Position numbers and translations under genes: made by a program
The notes under the pieces: generated by a model
The model's database searches: none
What the model was told of the DNA's origin: nothing
The model's input: the letters and a program-made list of their open reading frames with translations, nothing else
Assembly: GCF_002776695.1 (NCBI RefSeq)
Contig: NZ_LFJC01000003.1
Location: 6,555,984 to 6,619,983 of the forward strand
Direction: 5' to 3'
Length of the DNA stretch: 64,000 bases
From: Bradyrhizobium nitroreducens
GTDB taxonomy: Bacteria > Pseudomonadota > Alphaproteobacteria > Rhizobiales > Xanthobacteraceae
Shown here: positions 55,025-64,000 of the stretch, in pieces
Position numbering within the stretch: position 1 is the stretch's first letter
Layout of the letters: each line of letters opens with the position of its first letter

Positions 55025-56586
55025 TGCGCTTCTTCGCCGCGCTCGCGACCCTGCTTTTTGCTGCCGGCTTCGCGAGCGCGGCATGGGCGCATGCGGCCCT
55101 CGTCTCGGTCGAGCCGGCGAGCGGGAGCATGCTCGCGGCTCCGCCCAAGGCGGTGCAGCTGCGCTTCAGCGAGGCGGTGACGCCGGGCGCGATCCGGCTG
55201 ATCGACGGCGCCGGGAGGGCGCGCGACGATGCGCGTGTCAGCGCATCCGGCGAGACGATTTCGGTCGCGATGCCGGCGGATCTGCCCGAGGGGACCGCGG
55301 TCGTCAGCTATCGCGTGATTTCGCAGGACGGTCATCCTGTCACGGGATCGGTGATCTTCTCCATCGGTACGCCGACGGCGACGAAGCCACCCGCCGCCAG
55401 GGACGGCGGATTGAACATGGTGATCTGGCTTGCCCGGGTCGGCCTCTATCTCGGACTGTTCGTTGGCGTCGGCGGCGTGTTCTTTGCGCGCTGGATCGCA
55501 TGGTCGATGACCGGGATGGCCGTCCCGCGCGTAACGCTTGCCATCGGCATCCCCTGCGCTGCAGCGTCTGTTGGCGCGTTGGGCCTCGACCTTCTCGGCC
55601 TGCCGCCGTCAGCGATCACGACCGCCGCCCCCTGGAAGGTCGCGCTCGCGACCAGCGCCGGCCCGGCTTTGCTCGTGGCCGTCACAGCGATGCTGCTCGC
55701 GTTGGTGGCGCTGCGCAGCGCGTGGTATGCGCGCGCTGTTGCGCTCGTGGCGTTGGTCGGCGTCGGTCTGTCGCTCGCCATGACCGGGCACGCCGCAACG
55801 GCGCCGCCGGAGGCGCTGACGCGTTCGGCGATCTTCTTCCACGGCCTCGGCGTCGCCATCTGGATCGGTGCTCTCGCGCCGCTCATGACGCTGGTGTCGC
55901 GGCCGACGGCGGCGACGCTGCCGATTGTGAGCCGCTTTTCCCGCATCGCCGCGCTGGCGGTCGGCGTGCTGGCCTTGACCGGCCTCGCACTCGCGATCGT
56001 GCAGCTCGAAAAGCCGGGAGCTCTGGTTGCGACCCGCTACGGCTTGATCCTCTCGACCAAGCTTGTCCTGGTCACGGGATTGCTGGCGCTGGCTGCGCTC
56101 AATCGGTTCCGGCTGACTCCGGCTCTGGCCCGGAACGGGGCAGGAGCGCACGCGCTGAAGCGCTCGATCCTGATCGAATGCGCCATTGCCCTGGCGATCC
56201 TCGCCCTGGTCGCCGGCTGGCGCTTCACGCCGCCGCCGCGCACCATCGTTCCCGAGACGCCGTTGGCGATCCACATCCACAGCGACAAGGCGATGTTCCA
56301 GGTGCTGGTGTCGCCCGGCAGGCCGGGCGTCGATGATTTCGTGCTCCAGCTCATGACCGGCGAGGGGACGCCGCTTGCGGCCAAGGAAACGACGTTGACG
56401 CTGAGCCTGCCCGAGCGCGGCATCGAGCCGATGGAGCGGAAGGCTTCGCTCGGGCCGGACGGCTACTGGCATGTGCGCAAGGTCGAGCTTCCCTTTGCCG
56501 GCCGGTGGCACGTGCGGATCGACGCGCTGGTGAGCGACTTCGAGCAAATCACGCTGGAGGATGAACTCGACGTCACGCCGCCCTAA
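55024..56586 (+). CDS. pcuE: CopC-CopD fusion copper importer (YcnJ type)
   Basis: A 520-residue fusion. The N-terminal CopC domain follows a signal peptide ending AAWA; mature HAALVSVEPASGSMLAAPP supplies the His copper ligand and QDGHPVTGSVIFSIG a second. From about residue 135 to 395 it has eight helices of the CopD type, then a soluble C-terminal beta domain (about 400-520) with HIHSDKAMFQVLVSPG. YcnJ-type fusions import copper. The stop of ycnI overlaps this start by one base. It closes the copper operon. Equivalent to PcuE. Confidence 0.9.
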   Translation: MRFFAALATLLFAAGFASAAWAHAALVSVEPASGSMLAAPPKAVQLRFSEAVTPGAIRLIDGAGRARDDARVSASGETISVAMPADLPEGTAVVSYRVISQDGHPVTGSVIFSIGTPTATKPPAARDGGLNMVIWLARVGLYLGLFVGVGGVFFARWIAWSMTGMAVPRVTLAIGIPCAAASVGALGLDLLGLPPSAITTAAPWKVALATSAGPALLVAVTAMLLALVALRSAWYARAVALVALVGVGLSLAMTGHAATAPPEALTRSAIFFHGLGVAIWIGALAPLMTLVSRPTAATLPIVSRFSRIAALAVGVLALTGLALAIVQLEKPGALVATRYGLILSTKLVLVTGLLALAALNRFRLTPALARNGAGAHALKRSILIECAIALAILALVAGWRFTPPPRTIVPETPLAIHIHSDKAMFQVLVSPGRPGVDDFVLQLMTGEGTPLAAKETTLTLSLPERGIEPMERKASLGPDGYWHVRKVELPFAGRWHVRIDALVSDFEQITLEDELDVTPP

Positions 56587-56730
56587 TGTGGGGCTCGCAC
56601 TGAACTTGAAGTCCGACGGAAAAATGACAGGAATTCCGATGCGTTAGCGGCTTTTCCTCATTCCCGGTCTTGTGTTTTTGCTCGCAATCCGGTTTCACTG
56701 CAGGCCACCACTGATTCCACGAGTATTGCC

Positions 56731-58050
56731 ATGCGGTTGTCGCGGTTCTTTCTGCCCATCCTGAAGGAAAATCCGAAAGAGGCGGAGATCGTCTCGCATC
56801 GGCTGATGCTGCGCGCCGGCATGATCCGGCAGGAGGCGGCTGGCATCTACGCCTGGCTGCCGCTTGGCTTCCGCGTGCTGAAGAAGATCGAGCAGATCGT
56901 GCGCGAGGAGCAGGACCGCTCCGGCGCACTGGAGCTCCTGATGCCGACGCTTCAGCTCGCCGACCTCTGGCGCGAGAGCGGCCGCTACGACGCCTACGGC
57001 CCGGAGATGCTGCGTATCGCCGACCGCCACAAGCGCGAGCTGCTGTACGGGCCGACCAACGAGGAGATGATCACCGAGATCTTCCGCGCCTATGTGAAGT
57101 CCTACAAGAACCTGCCGCTCAATCTCTATCATATTCAATGGAAATTCCGCGACGAGCAGCGTCCGCGTTTCGGCGTGATGCGCGGCCGCGAGTTCCTGAT
57201 GAAGGACGCCTATTCGTTCGACCTCAACGAGACCGCCGCGCGCGTTGCCTACAACAAGATGTTCGTCGCCTATTTGCGCACCTTCGCGCGGATGGGGCTG
57301 AAGGCAATCCCGATGCGCGCCGAGACCGGCCCGATCGGCGGCGATCTCAGCCACGAATTCATTGTGCTGGCCGAGACCGGCGAGTCCGGCGTGTTCATCA
57401 ATCGCGACGTGCTGGACCTGCCCGTGCCGGGCGAGGACGTGAACTATGAGAGCGACCTGACGCCGATCATCAAGCAGTGGACCTCGCTCTACGCCGCCAC
57501 CGAGGATGTCCATGATGCCGCGCGCTTTGAGCAGGAAGTGCCCGCCGACAAGCGGGTGAACACCCGCGGCATCGAGGTCGGCCAGATCTTCTATTTCGGC
57601 ACCAAATATTCCGAGCCGATGAAGGCGATGGTGGCGGGGCCCGACGGCGTCGACGTGCCGATCCATGGCGGTTCCTACGGCGTCGGCGTCTCGCGGCTGT
57701 TGGGGGCCATCATCGAGGCCTGCCATGACGATGCCGGCATCAAATGGCCGGAGGCGGTGGCGCCGTTCCGCGTGTCGATCCTCAATCTCAAGCAGGGCGA
57801 TGCGGCCGTCGATGCGGCCTGTGAGAAGCTCTATGCGGAGCTTACCGCCAAGGGCGTCGACGTGCTTTATGACGATACCGACCAGCGCGCCGGCGCAAAG
57901 TTTGCCGCCGCCGACCTGATCGGCATCCCCTGGCAGATCATGATCGGGCCGAAGGGGCTCGCCGATGGCAAGGTCGAGATCAAGCGGCGCAGTGACGGCT
58001 CCCGCGAGACCATGTCGCCTGCGGACGCGGTCGCAAGACTTGTGGGCTGA
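56731..58050 (+). CDS. proS: Prolyl-tRNA synthetase (short alphaproteobacterial form)
   Basis: A 439-residue class II synthetase that charges tRNA-Pro. The class II motif regions are RAGMIRQEAAGIYAWLPLG, FRDEQRPRFGVMRGREFLMKDAYSF (here abbreviated to RPRFGVMRGREF) and GSYGVGVSRLLGA. The editing insertion domain present in the 570-residue E. coli type is missing, as is normal in alphaproteobacteria. It is separated from the copper operon by 144 bp and restarts the conserved core block (proS-lolCE-lolD). Confidence 0.96.
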   Translation: MRLSRFFLPILKENPKEAEIVSHRLMLRAGMIRQEAAGIYAWLPLGFRVLKKIEQIVREEQDRSGALELLMPTLQLADLWRESGRYDAYGPEMLRIADRHKRELLYGPTNEEMITEIFRAYVKSYKNLPLNLYHIQWKFRDEQRPRFGVMRGREFLMKDAYSFDLNETAARVAYNKMFVAYLRTFARMGLKAIPMRAETGPIGGDLSHEFIVLAETGESGVFINRDVLDLPVPGEDVNYESDLTPIIKQWTSLYAATEDVHDAARFEQEVPADKRVNTRGIEVGQIFYFGTKYSEPMKAMVAGPDGVDVPIHGGSYGVGVSRLLGAIIEACHDDAGIKWPEAVAPFRVSILNLKQGDAAVDAACEKLYAELTAKGVDVLYDDTDQRAGAKFAAADLIGIPWQIMIGPKGLADGKVEIKRRSDGSRETMSPADAVARLVG

Positions 58051-58140
58051 TAAGGCCGGTCGGCTGAATATTGTTCATCGCCCGAGATCGCGGCCGCCAA
58101 TCCGGCCACAATTGACCCCGAATCATGGGATTATCGAGCG

Positions 58141-59421
58141 ATGGATGAAACCATGACAGAAACCGTGCAAACCGCGCCTTTTGCGCCATTCGAGTGGATG
58201 CTGTCGGCGCGCTATTTGCGGGCGCGCCGCAAGGAGGGATTCATCTCGGTCATCGCCGGGTTCTCTTTCCTCGGCATCATGCTGGGCGTGGCGACGCTGA
58301 TCATTGTCATGGCCGTGATGAACGGCTTCCGCAAAGAGCTGCTCGACAAGATCCTAGGGCTGAACGGCCACATCCTGGTGCAGCCGCTGGAATCGCCGCT
58401 GACCGACTGGAAGGACGTCGCCGACCGCCTCAGCCAGGTCAAAGGCATCCGGCTGGCCGCACCCGTGGTGGACGGCCAGGCGCTGGCGTCCTCGCCGTGG
58501 AACGCCTCGGGCGTGCTGGTGCGCGGCATCCGCTCCGACGACCTCAACAATCTCACCTCGATTGCCAAGAACATCAAGCAGGGCTCGCTCGAGGGGTTTG
58601 ACGAAGGGCAGGGCGTCGCGATCGGCCGCCGTCTCGCCGACCAGCTGTCGCTGCATGCCGGCGACAGCATCACGCTGGTGGCGCCGAAGGGCGCGGTCAC
58701 GCCGATGGGCACCACGCCGCGCATCAAGCCGTACAAGATCGTCGCGGTGTTCGAGATCGGCATGTCCGAATATGATCTCGGCTTCGTCTTCATGCCGCTC
58801 GCGGAGGCACAGGCCTATTTCAACCGCAGCAACGACGTCACCTCGATCGAGGTGTTCACCACCAATCCCGATCAGATCGTCGCCTTCCGCCAGGCCGTGA
58901 CCGAAGCTGCGGGCCGGCCGGTGTTCCTGGTGGACTGGCGGCAGCGCAATTCGACCTTCTTCAACGCGCTCCAGGTCGAGCGCAACGTGATGTTCCTGAT
59001 CCTGACCATGATCGTGCTGGTCGCAGCGCTCAACATCGTCTCCGGCCTGATCATGCTGGTGAAGGACAAGGGCAGCGACATCGCCATCCTGCGCACCATG
59101 GGCGCCTCGCAGGGATCGATCATGCGGATATTCCTGATCACGGGCGCCTCGATCGGCGTGGTCGGCACGCTGGTCGGCTTCGTCGTCGGCCTCGTGATCT
59201 GCCTCAACATCGAGTCCATCAGGCAGTTCCTGTCCTGGCTGACCTCGACCGAGCTGTTCTCGCCGGAGCTGTACTTCCTGTCGAAGCTGCCCGCCGAGAT
59301 CGACATCGGCGAGACCACGGCGGTCGTCATCATGGCGCTGACGCTGTCGTTCCTGGCGACGCTGTATCCGTCGTGGCGCGCCGCGCGCCTCGATCCCGTC
59401 GAAGCGCTCCGGTACGAGTGA
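58141..59421 (+). CDS. lolC: Lipoprotein-releasing ABC transporter permease, LolC/LolE family
   Basis: A 426-residue inner membrane protein that extracts outer membrane lipoproteins and hands them to LolA. A first helix near 42-67 contains GIMLGVATLIIVMAVMNGF, a periplasmic MacB-like domain covers about 70-275, and three helices follow. As in other alphaproteobacteria one gene replaces the lolC/lolE pair. Two ATGs are near the start (58141 and 58153). lolD follows after 7 bp. Confidence 0.92.
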   Translation: MDETMTETVQTAPFAPFEWMLSARYLRARRKEGFISVIAGFSFLGIMLGVATLIIVMAVMNGFRKELLDKILGLNGHILVQPLESPLTDWKDVADRLSQVKGIRLAAPVVDGQALASSPWNASGVLVRGIRSDDLNNLTSIAKNIKQGSLEGFDEGQGVAIGRRLADQLSLHAGDSITLVAPKGAVTPMGTTPRIKPYKIVAVFEIGMSEYDLGFVFMPLAEAQAYFNRSNDVTSIEVFTTNPDQIVAFRQAVTEAAGRPVFLVDWRQRNSTFFNALQVERNVMFLILTMIVLVAALNIVSGLIMLVKDKGSDIAILRTMGASQGSIMRIFLITGASIGVVGTLVGFVVGLVICLNIESIRQFLSWLTSTELFSPELYFLSKLPAEIDIGETTAVVIMALTLSFLATLYPSWRAARLDPVEALRYE

Positions 59422-59428
59422 GGGGCTG

Positions 59429-60130
59429 ATGGAGCAGCAGGGGGCTGAGGATGTACCGGTCATTTATCTCCACGAGATAAAGCGACAGTACTTGCAGGGC
59501 GAGGTGCCGCTGACGATTTTGGACGGCGCCAAGCTGGCGCTGTGGGCGGGCCAGTCGGTCGCGCTGGTGGCGCCATCGGGCTCCGGCAAGTCGACGCTGC
59601 TGCACATTGCGGGCCTGCTCGAGGCGCCCGATTCCGGCGAGGTCTATGTCAACGGCGCGCCGACCTCGCAATTGCCCGATATCGAGCGCACCCAGCTCCG
59701 CCGCACCGATATCGGCTTCGTCTACCAGTCGCATCGGCTCTTGCCGGAGTTCTCCGCGCTGGAGAACGTGATGATGCCGCAGATGATCCGCGGCCTGAAG
59801 AAATCCGAGAGCGTCAAGCGCGCGAAAGAGATTTTGGGCTATCTCGGCCTCGGCGACCGCATCACCCATCGCCCCGCCGAACTGTCGGGCGGCGAGCAGC
59901 AGCGCGTCGCGATCGCGCGCGCGGTGGCCAACGCGCCGCGCGTGCTGTTCGCGGACGAGCCGACCGGCAACCTCGATCCGCACACGGCGGATCACGTGTT
60001 CCAGGCACTGATGCAGCTGGTCAAGGCGACCAAGGTGTCGATGCTGATCGCGACCCATAACATGGAGCTCGCCGGCCGCATGGACCGGCGCGTGTCGCTG
60101 TCGAACGGCCAGGTGGTCGAGCTCGAATAG
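59429..60130 (+). CDS. lolD: Lipoprotein-releasing ABC transporter ATP-binding protein
   Basis: A 233-residue ATPase partner of LolCE. Walker A APSGSGKST is at 48-56, the signature LSGGEQQR at 152-159 and Walker B VLFADEPTGNLD at 172-183. The start at 59429 follows GAGGGGCTG. The last gene of the operon; a hairpin lies 66 bp after its stop. Confidence 0.95.
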   Translation: MEQQGAEDVPVIYLHEIKRQYLQGEVPLTILDGAKLALWAGQSVALVAPSGSGKSTLLHIAGLLEAPDSGEVYVNGAPTSQLPDIERTQLRRTDIGFVYQSHRLLPEFSALENVMMPQMIRGLKKSESVKRAKEILGYLGLGDRITHRPAELSGGEQQRVAIARAVANAPRVLFADEPTGNLDPHTADHVFQALMQLVKATKVSMLIATHNMELAGRMDRRVSLSNGQVVELE

Positions 60131-60184
60131 CAAAATCGCGAAAACAACCCCATGCACAGTAGCCAAGTGCTTGGACCGACTGAC

Positions 60185-60217
60185 GAAAAAATCGGCGACG
60201 ACGGGCACGCCGTCGTC
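60185..60217 (-). terminator. Hairpin terminator between lolD and the oxidoreductase gene
   Basis: An 8-bp perfect stem (GACGACGG/CCGTCGTC) with a 5-base loop lies at 60197-60217. On the minus strand it is followed after 6 bases by six T (60185-60190), so it can end the oxidoreductase transcript. On the plus strand TGAATTTC follows, which is weaker for lolD. Confidence 0.55.
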
Positions 60218-60225
60218 TGAATTTC

Positions 60226-61305
60226 TCAAGGCCTGATCACCGTCAACCTGAACGGCCCGCCATTGGCCGCGGCATGGGCCACGGCCTCGTTAGCATGGTC
60301 GAGGCCGAAGGATGTCGTCTCATACTCCTCCAGCCTCAGCAGCCCCGCGCGCACCAGCGCGATCAGCCGGCTCGCGGCATCCGGCGGATACATCCAGACG
60401 CCGTGGATGCTGATGCAGTTGCGCATGATCCAGGGGTAGGGCAGCTCAAGGCCCGCGCCGCCGGCCATGCCGACGCCGCCCATCAGTGCGATGCGCCCGT
60501 AGGGGCGCACCGTCATGATCGCCGCGCGCACGACGGTCGGGCTGACCGAGGGCGGCATGATGTCGAGCACGCAATCGATCGGCGCGGGTGCCGCGCGCTT
60601 CATCGCCTCGCGGTCGTGCTCTTCATCGCCGGTGAGCTTGACCGGCTGCACGCGGGCGCCGAAGCGGCGGACGAGGTCGGCGAGGATGGTCTCGTTGCGG
60701 CCCGGGGTGACCAAGCAGGCCGCGCCCATCGCGAGCGCGACCGAGACGGCGGCGCTGCCGAAATTGCCGGTCGCCCCGCTCACCAGCACGGTCTCGCCGG
60801 GCTGAAGGTTGGCGGCGAGGAAGCCGCCATAGGGCACCAGCAGCGTGCCCAGCGCGCACCATCGGCTCGCCTCCTCGGGCGTGATCGCGCCGAGCCGCTT
60901 CACATTCTCGGTCGGCACGCGCATCTGCTCGGCATAGGAGCCGTGGCGAAAATGCTGCTGCAGGCGCATGCCGCCGGGGCCGGCGGCGGTGAGCCCCTGC
61001 AGGGCGATATCGGGCGCCACCACATCATCGCGCGAGCGCACCGTGGGGTCGCAGAACACCCAGTCTCCGACGCTGAGCTTGGTGGCGTCCGGGCCGATCG
61101 CGCGCACCCGGCCGATGCCGCCGGGGCCGGGGATAACAGGCAGGTCGAGCGCATAATTGCGTGTCCCGTCGAAAACTTCGTTCATGTAGGAAAGGACGCG
61201 CGTGGCGACGATTTCGACGATCACCTCGCCGGTGCCGAGGGTCGGCTCGGGCACGTCCTCGATGGCCAGCTTCGATCCAAATGATTTGAGTACGGCGGCT
61301 TTCAT
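60226..61305 (-). CDS. MDR-family quinone oxidoreductase / alcohol dehydrogenase-like protein
   Basis: A 359-residue medium-chain reductase fold protein. The NADPH loop is LVSGATGNFGSAAVSVALAMGA (residues about 173-194), and the GroES-like N-terminal half carries GTGEVIVEIVATRV. Structural and catalytic zinc ligands are not seen in full, so a zinc-independent quinone oxidoreductase is more likely than an alcohol dehydrogenase. It is divergent from an MmyB-type regulator at 61413 and probably controlled by it. The physiological substrate is unknown. Confidence 0.85.
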   Translation of the reverse strand: MKAAVLKSFGSKLAIEDVPEPTLGTGEVIVEIVATRVLSYMNEVFDGTRNYALDLPVIPGPGGIGRVRAIGPDATKLSVGDWVFCDPTVRSRDDVVAPDIALQGLTAAGPGGMRLQQHFRHGSYAEQMRVPTENVKRLGAITPEEASRWCALGTLLVPYGGFLAANLQPGETVLVSGATGNFGSAAVSVALAMGAACLVTPGRNETILADLVRRFGARVQPVKLTGDEEHDREAMKRAAPAPIDCVLDIMPPSVSPTVVRAAIMTVRPYGRIALMGGVGMAGGAGLELPYPWIMRNCISIHGVWMYPPDAASRLIALVRAGLLRLEEYETTSFGLDHANEAVAHAAANGGPFRLTVIRP

Positions 61306-61364
61306 GTATTCACCTCAAGGTCGGGTGAGGCCGATATGAGCCGCCTTGGAAGGCGCGGGAAGGC

Positions 61365-61386
61365 CTGGTATTATCCTAGTATTCCC
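61365..61386. promoter_or_regulatory. Tandem 11-bp repeat between oxidoreductase and regulator
   Basis: CTGGTATTATC (61365-61375) and CTAGTATTCCC (61376-61386) are two tandem copies of CTrGTATTnyC in the 107-bp divergent intergenic region. One helical turn spacing suggests a site for the neighbouring HTH regulator. Inferred from position only. Confidence 0.45.
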
Positions 61387-61412
61387 TGAGCCCTCCATGC
61401 GGGAGCGACACC

Positions 61413-62198
61413 ATGGCCGATCCACGCCGCGTCGAATTCGGCGACTTCCTGCGGTCCCGCCGCGAGAAGCTGTCGCCGAAGGCCGTCGGCCTTCCGCCGG
61501 GGGCGAGGCGCCGCACCGCGGGGCTGCGCCGCGAGGAGGTCGCCCAGCTCGCCGGCATCGGTGTCGACTGGTACATCCGCCTCGAGCAGGGTCGCACCGT
61601 CAGCCCCTCGGTCACCACCGTCGATGCGCTGGCGCGCGCGCTGCGGCTCAGCAAGACCGAGCATGCGCATCTGAAGGCCCTCGCGCGCGATGGGGCGAGG
61701 GGCGCGTTCACGCGCGAGATCGTGCCGCCGCCGATCCTGCGGCTGGTCGAGAGCCTGCCGCATCCGGCCTACATCACCGGGCGGCGCTGGGACGTGCTGG
61801 CCTGGAACGCGGCGGCCGAGGAGGTCTTCGCATTCGGCCGGCTGCCGGAGGAGGACCGCAACACACTGCTCCTGATGATGACCAACAAGCGCACGCGAAG
61901 ATCCTACGGGGCGGGCTGGGCTGACGTCGCCAAGCGCATGGTCGCGATGTTTCGCGCCACTCATGACGTCTGGGCCGGCGATCCCGCCTTTGCGGAGCTG
62001 CTGACGCGGCTGCGCCAGGGCAGTCCGGAATTCGTCAAATGGTGGGGCGCGCACGAGGTGCACGGCACATTGTCGGGCCGCAAGACCATGACCCATCCCA
62101 CCAAGGGCGTCCTGCATTTCGAGCACACCAGCTTTCAGGCCAACGACGATCCCGCGCTGAAGCTGGTGATCTACACGCCGGTCGAAGGCGGAGGCTGA
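61413..62198 (+). CDS. XRE-type regulator with MmyB-like ligand domain
   Basis: A 261-residue transcription regulator. Residues about 1-80 form the HTH_3 domain with the marker RRTAGLRREEVAQLAGIGVDWYIRLEQGR, here split as RTAGLRREEVAQLAG and VDWYIRLEQGR. The C-terminal MmyB-like PAS domain shows DVLAWNAAAEEVF and GTLSGRKTMTHP. Such proteins usually sit divergent to an oxidoreductase and repress or activate it in response to a small ligand, as here. GCGGGAGCG precedes the ATG. Confidence 0.9.
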   Translation: MADPRRVEFGDFLRSRREKLSPKAVGLPPGARRRTAGLRREEVAQLAGIGVDWYIRLEQGRTVSPSVTTVDALARALRLSKTEHAHLKALARDGARGAFTREIVPPPILRLVESLPHPAYITGRRWDVLAWNAAAEEVFAFGRLPEEDRNTLLLMMTNKRTRRSYGAGWADVAKRMVAMFRATHDVWAGDPAFAELLTRLRQGSPEFVKWWGAHEVHGTLSGRKTMTHPTKGVLHFEHTSFQANDDPALKLVIYTPVEGGG

Positions 62199-62228
62199 CG
62201 GACGGGGCAGGCTTCAGCTCGCCGCACG

Positions 62229-63536
62229 CTACGGCGCGGGCGTGGCCGCAGGCGTTGCCCTCACGTCCGGCAGGGCACCACTCGCTGTCCATGGACTATC
62301 CGTCCAGGGCGTCGGCTGCAGGGAATTCGCCGGCCAGGATCTTGCCGGGCCTGCTGCGGCCGCCGTGCACGACGTCCCGAGCTGGGTCCACACCGACGTC
62401 AGGCCGGTCGTGTCGATGTTGAAGCTCGTGGCGTCAGCCTTTCCCTCCGGCTCCGGCGTGGTCTCCCGGACCTGCAGGGAGTGCGAGGCCAGCACCGCCT
62501 TGACCATGTCGGGATCGACGGCGCCGTTCCAGACCTCGTACTTTCCGAACCGCACCGGAGGCCCGCCGGCTTCCTTGCTCAGGTCGGCGCTGGCCGCCAT
62601 CAGGATCGATTTCTTGCCGGTGGCGGCTGCATCGATCTCGCCCGCGAACACCAGCGGCACGCGCTTCTTGTTTTCGCAATAGAGGCGCCATTCCATGGTC
62701 CGGAACGAAGCGTCGCTCTCCTTCCTCACCGCGGCGACCTTGCTAATGAACGGCCGTGATCCCTTCTCAAGCCGCCACATCGTCTCGGCCAGCGGCCGCG
62801 TGTCGATGCCGAAGCGGTAGAGCTCGGGCCGCGTCAGCACGTGCAGGTTCTCGAATTTCACGGTGCGGATCAGCGCATCGAGCTCGCGGCTGATCCCCAT
62901 TGCCGCGATGAACGCGGTCCGGTCGCGGTCGGCGCCGGCGATCCGGCGCCGCCGCGCTTCGGCGACCACCTCCGGAGGTGGATTGCCGCTAAATTTGAGG
63001 ATCAGCCTGGAGTTATGCACCGCCAGCGCGGCATCTGGGGCGACCTCGCGCGAGGTCGCGCCGAGAAACAGGTAGCCGCAGGCCGAGTTGCACATCGCAT
63101 GGTAGGTGGTGAGCTCGGCATCGACCTCTCCGGTCGTGTTCTTGATCTTCAGGCAAGCGTCATCCACTTGGGTGCCTGCCGCGCATGCCGTCGCGATCGT
63201 CCGCCCCACCCGGGCGATGGCCTTGCGGCTGCGGAGCAACCGCCCGATGTCGTAGGATTGCTCCACGTTCCCGCCGGGCGAATGAAGGTAAATCGGGCGC
63301 TGCAAATCCTTGACGCCGGCAAGGAAGCGGCGAATGCGCGGGGCGGCGCCCTGATCGATCTCGCCCTCGATCGCGATCCAGCGGTTGCAGCCCGGCCCGC
63401 ACGCATCGGGCGCGCCTTTGGCCAGATAGATCGTCAGGCGGGAAGCAAAGCCGGCTTTCGCGGCCGGAGCTTCTTTGGCCCGCAATGCGTCGGGAAGGAA
63501 TAGGAAGGCCAGGAGAAGCAATATTTGCAAGCGCAT
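62229..63536 (-). CDS. Exported ClpP-like (COG3904-type) protein
   Basis: A 435-residue protein with a signal peptide (MRLQILLLLAFLFLPDALRA). The ClpP/crotonase-like core has IYLHSPGGNVEQSYDIGRLL (about residues 81-100), the serine region MCNSACGYLFLGA (about 148-160) and AVHNSRL (about 171-177), matching the Gly-rich, Ser and His landmarks of ClpP-type serine peptidases. The rest (about 200-380) is a beta-rich domain of unknown function, and the last 50 residues are Thr/Pro/Ala-rich. It is convergent with the MmyB regulator. Periplasmic protease activity is inferred; the catalytic triad is not proven. Confidence 0.7.
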   Translation of the reverse strand: MRLQILLLLAFLFLPDALRAKEAPAAKAGFASRLTIYLAKGAPDACGPGCNRWIAIEGEIDQGAAPRIRRFLAGVKDLQRPIYLHSPGGNVEQSYDIGRLLRSRKAIARVGRTIATACAAGTQVDDACLKIKNTTGEVDAELTTYHAMCNSACGYLFLGATSREVAPDAALAVHNSRLILKFSGNPPPEVVAEARRRRIAGADRDRTAFIAAMGISRELDALIRTVKFENLHVLTRPELYRFGIDTRPLAETMWRLEKGSRPFISKVAAVRKESDASFRTMEWRLYCENKKRVPLVFAGEIDAAATGKKSILMAASADLSKEAGGPPVRFGKYEVWNGAVDPDMVKAVLASHSLQVRETTPEPEGKADATSFNIDTTGLTSVWTQLGTSCTAAAAGPARSWPANSLQPTPWTDSPWTASGALPDVRATPAATPAP

Positions 63537-63734
63537 GAAGCGATCGACTGGGTGAGGTGAGCAACCTGACCGACGTTATACGACGATCGCCGCCATCACA
63601 ACTTGGAGTGGCGTGACGGCCCACATATGTTTCGCCGGGACGGCCCTGCGATTGCGGCAGGATTCTCCGGCGCGTTCCGATTTGCAAGCCGTCCTCGCAG
63701 GCGCTATGCCCCGGCTTTCGTAGAGAGCCCCGAT

Positions 63735-64000
63735 ATGACGATTTCCGACGACAACGACCTGACGCGCCTGAAAGAGATCGGGCGCATCGTCGCCAATGCG
63801 CTGGAGGCGATGGGGAAAGCGCTCGAGCCGGGCATGACCACCTCCGAGCTCGACCAGATCGGGCGAAAGCTCCTGGAGGCCGCCGGGGCGCGGTCGGCCC
63901 CGGAGCTGGCCTACGATTTTCCCGGCGCGACCTGCATCAGCGTGAACGAGGAGATCGCTCACGGCATCCCCGGCGAGCGGCGGATCGCGCGCGGCGACCT
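63735..64000 (+). CDS. map: Methionine aminopeptidase, 5' part (cut by the window end)
   Basis: The frame from the ATG at 63735 stays open to the window edge, giving 88 codons. It reads MTISDDNDLTRLKEIGRI, then GMTTSELDQIGRKLL and ends CISVNEEIAHGIPGERRIARGD. The CISVNEEIAHGIPG block is the conserved substrate-pocket region of type I methionine aminopeptidases; the following metal-ligand Asp lies beyond the window. The enzyme removes initiator Met. A weak GAGAG ribosome site precedes the start. Confidence 0.9.
   Translation, partial: MTISDDNDLTRLKEIGRIVANALEAMGKALEPGMTTSELDQIGRKLLEAAGARSAPELAYDFPGATCISVNEEIAHGIPGERRIARGD

Overview
The window is a high-GC chromosomal segment of an alphaproteobacterium, almost certainly a Bradyrhizobium or close relative. 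The evidence is the complete 14-subunit nuo (complex I) operon in rhizobial order followed by birA, rnj, a methylmalonyl-CoA epimerase gene and a DUF1467 gene, the short form of ProS next to lolCE and lolD, and two palindromic intergenic repeat types of the kind scattered through Bradyrhizobium genomes. Species cannot be fixed from sequence reading alone.

Layout. (1) 60-6932, minus strand: a heavy-metal efflux module made of a CzcI/DUF2946-like small exported protein, a CzcC-type outer membrane channel, a CzcB-type adaptor, a CzcA-type RND pump and a His-rich CDF exporter. (2) 7309-10715: a 24-residue membrane peptide with a four-helix membrane protein, peptidase T, an HU/IHF-like DNA-binding protein, tRNA-Asp(GTC) and a small membrane-anchored protein. 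(3) 10858-14119: a likely aromatic-acid catabolic module (MFS transporter, Rieske oxygenase, divergent MarR regulator with an operator-like palindrome), then a TonB-dependent siderophore receptor. (4) 17237-33168: nuoABCDEFGHIJKLMN with three extra genes inside it (an FkbM methyltransferase, a small membrane protein and a coiled-coil protein) and a palindromic repeat inserted exactly at the nuoJ start. (5) 33170-36386: birA, rnj, epimerase, DUF1467. (6) 36416-56586: about 20 kb of accessory genes: methylthioribose kinase, a five-gene Dpp/Opp-type importer, a composition-shifted stretch, a ribose-type sugar importer, a globin gene with a terminator in its leader, and a copper cluster related to pcuABCDE. 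(7) 56731-64000: proS, lolCE, lolD, a quinone-oxidoreductase/MmyB-regulator pair, a secreted ClpP-like protein and the 5' end of a methionine aminopeptidase gene.

How the parts work together. The two metal modules mirror each other. Each begins with a short exported protein carrying a C-x2-C or CALCC motif and a proline pair or triplet close to its C-terminus. Each is followed by a small hairpin just upstream of the next gene, which encodes an outer membrane protein (TolC-type channel or TonB receptor). This resembles the DUF2946 leader proteins (CruR, CutF) reported to sense copper during translation, and I regard it as the best candidate in the window for an under-described regulatory system. 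The nuoI-nuoJ junction is the second: a repeat element has duplicated the first 14 bases of nuoJ and created a 43-codon leader frame that ends on the nuoJ start codon.
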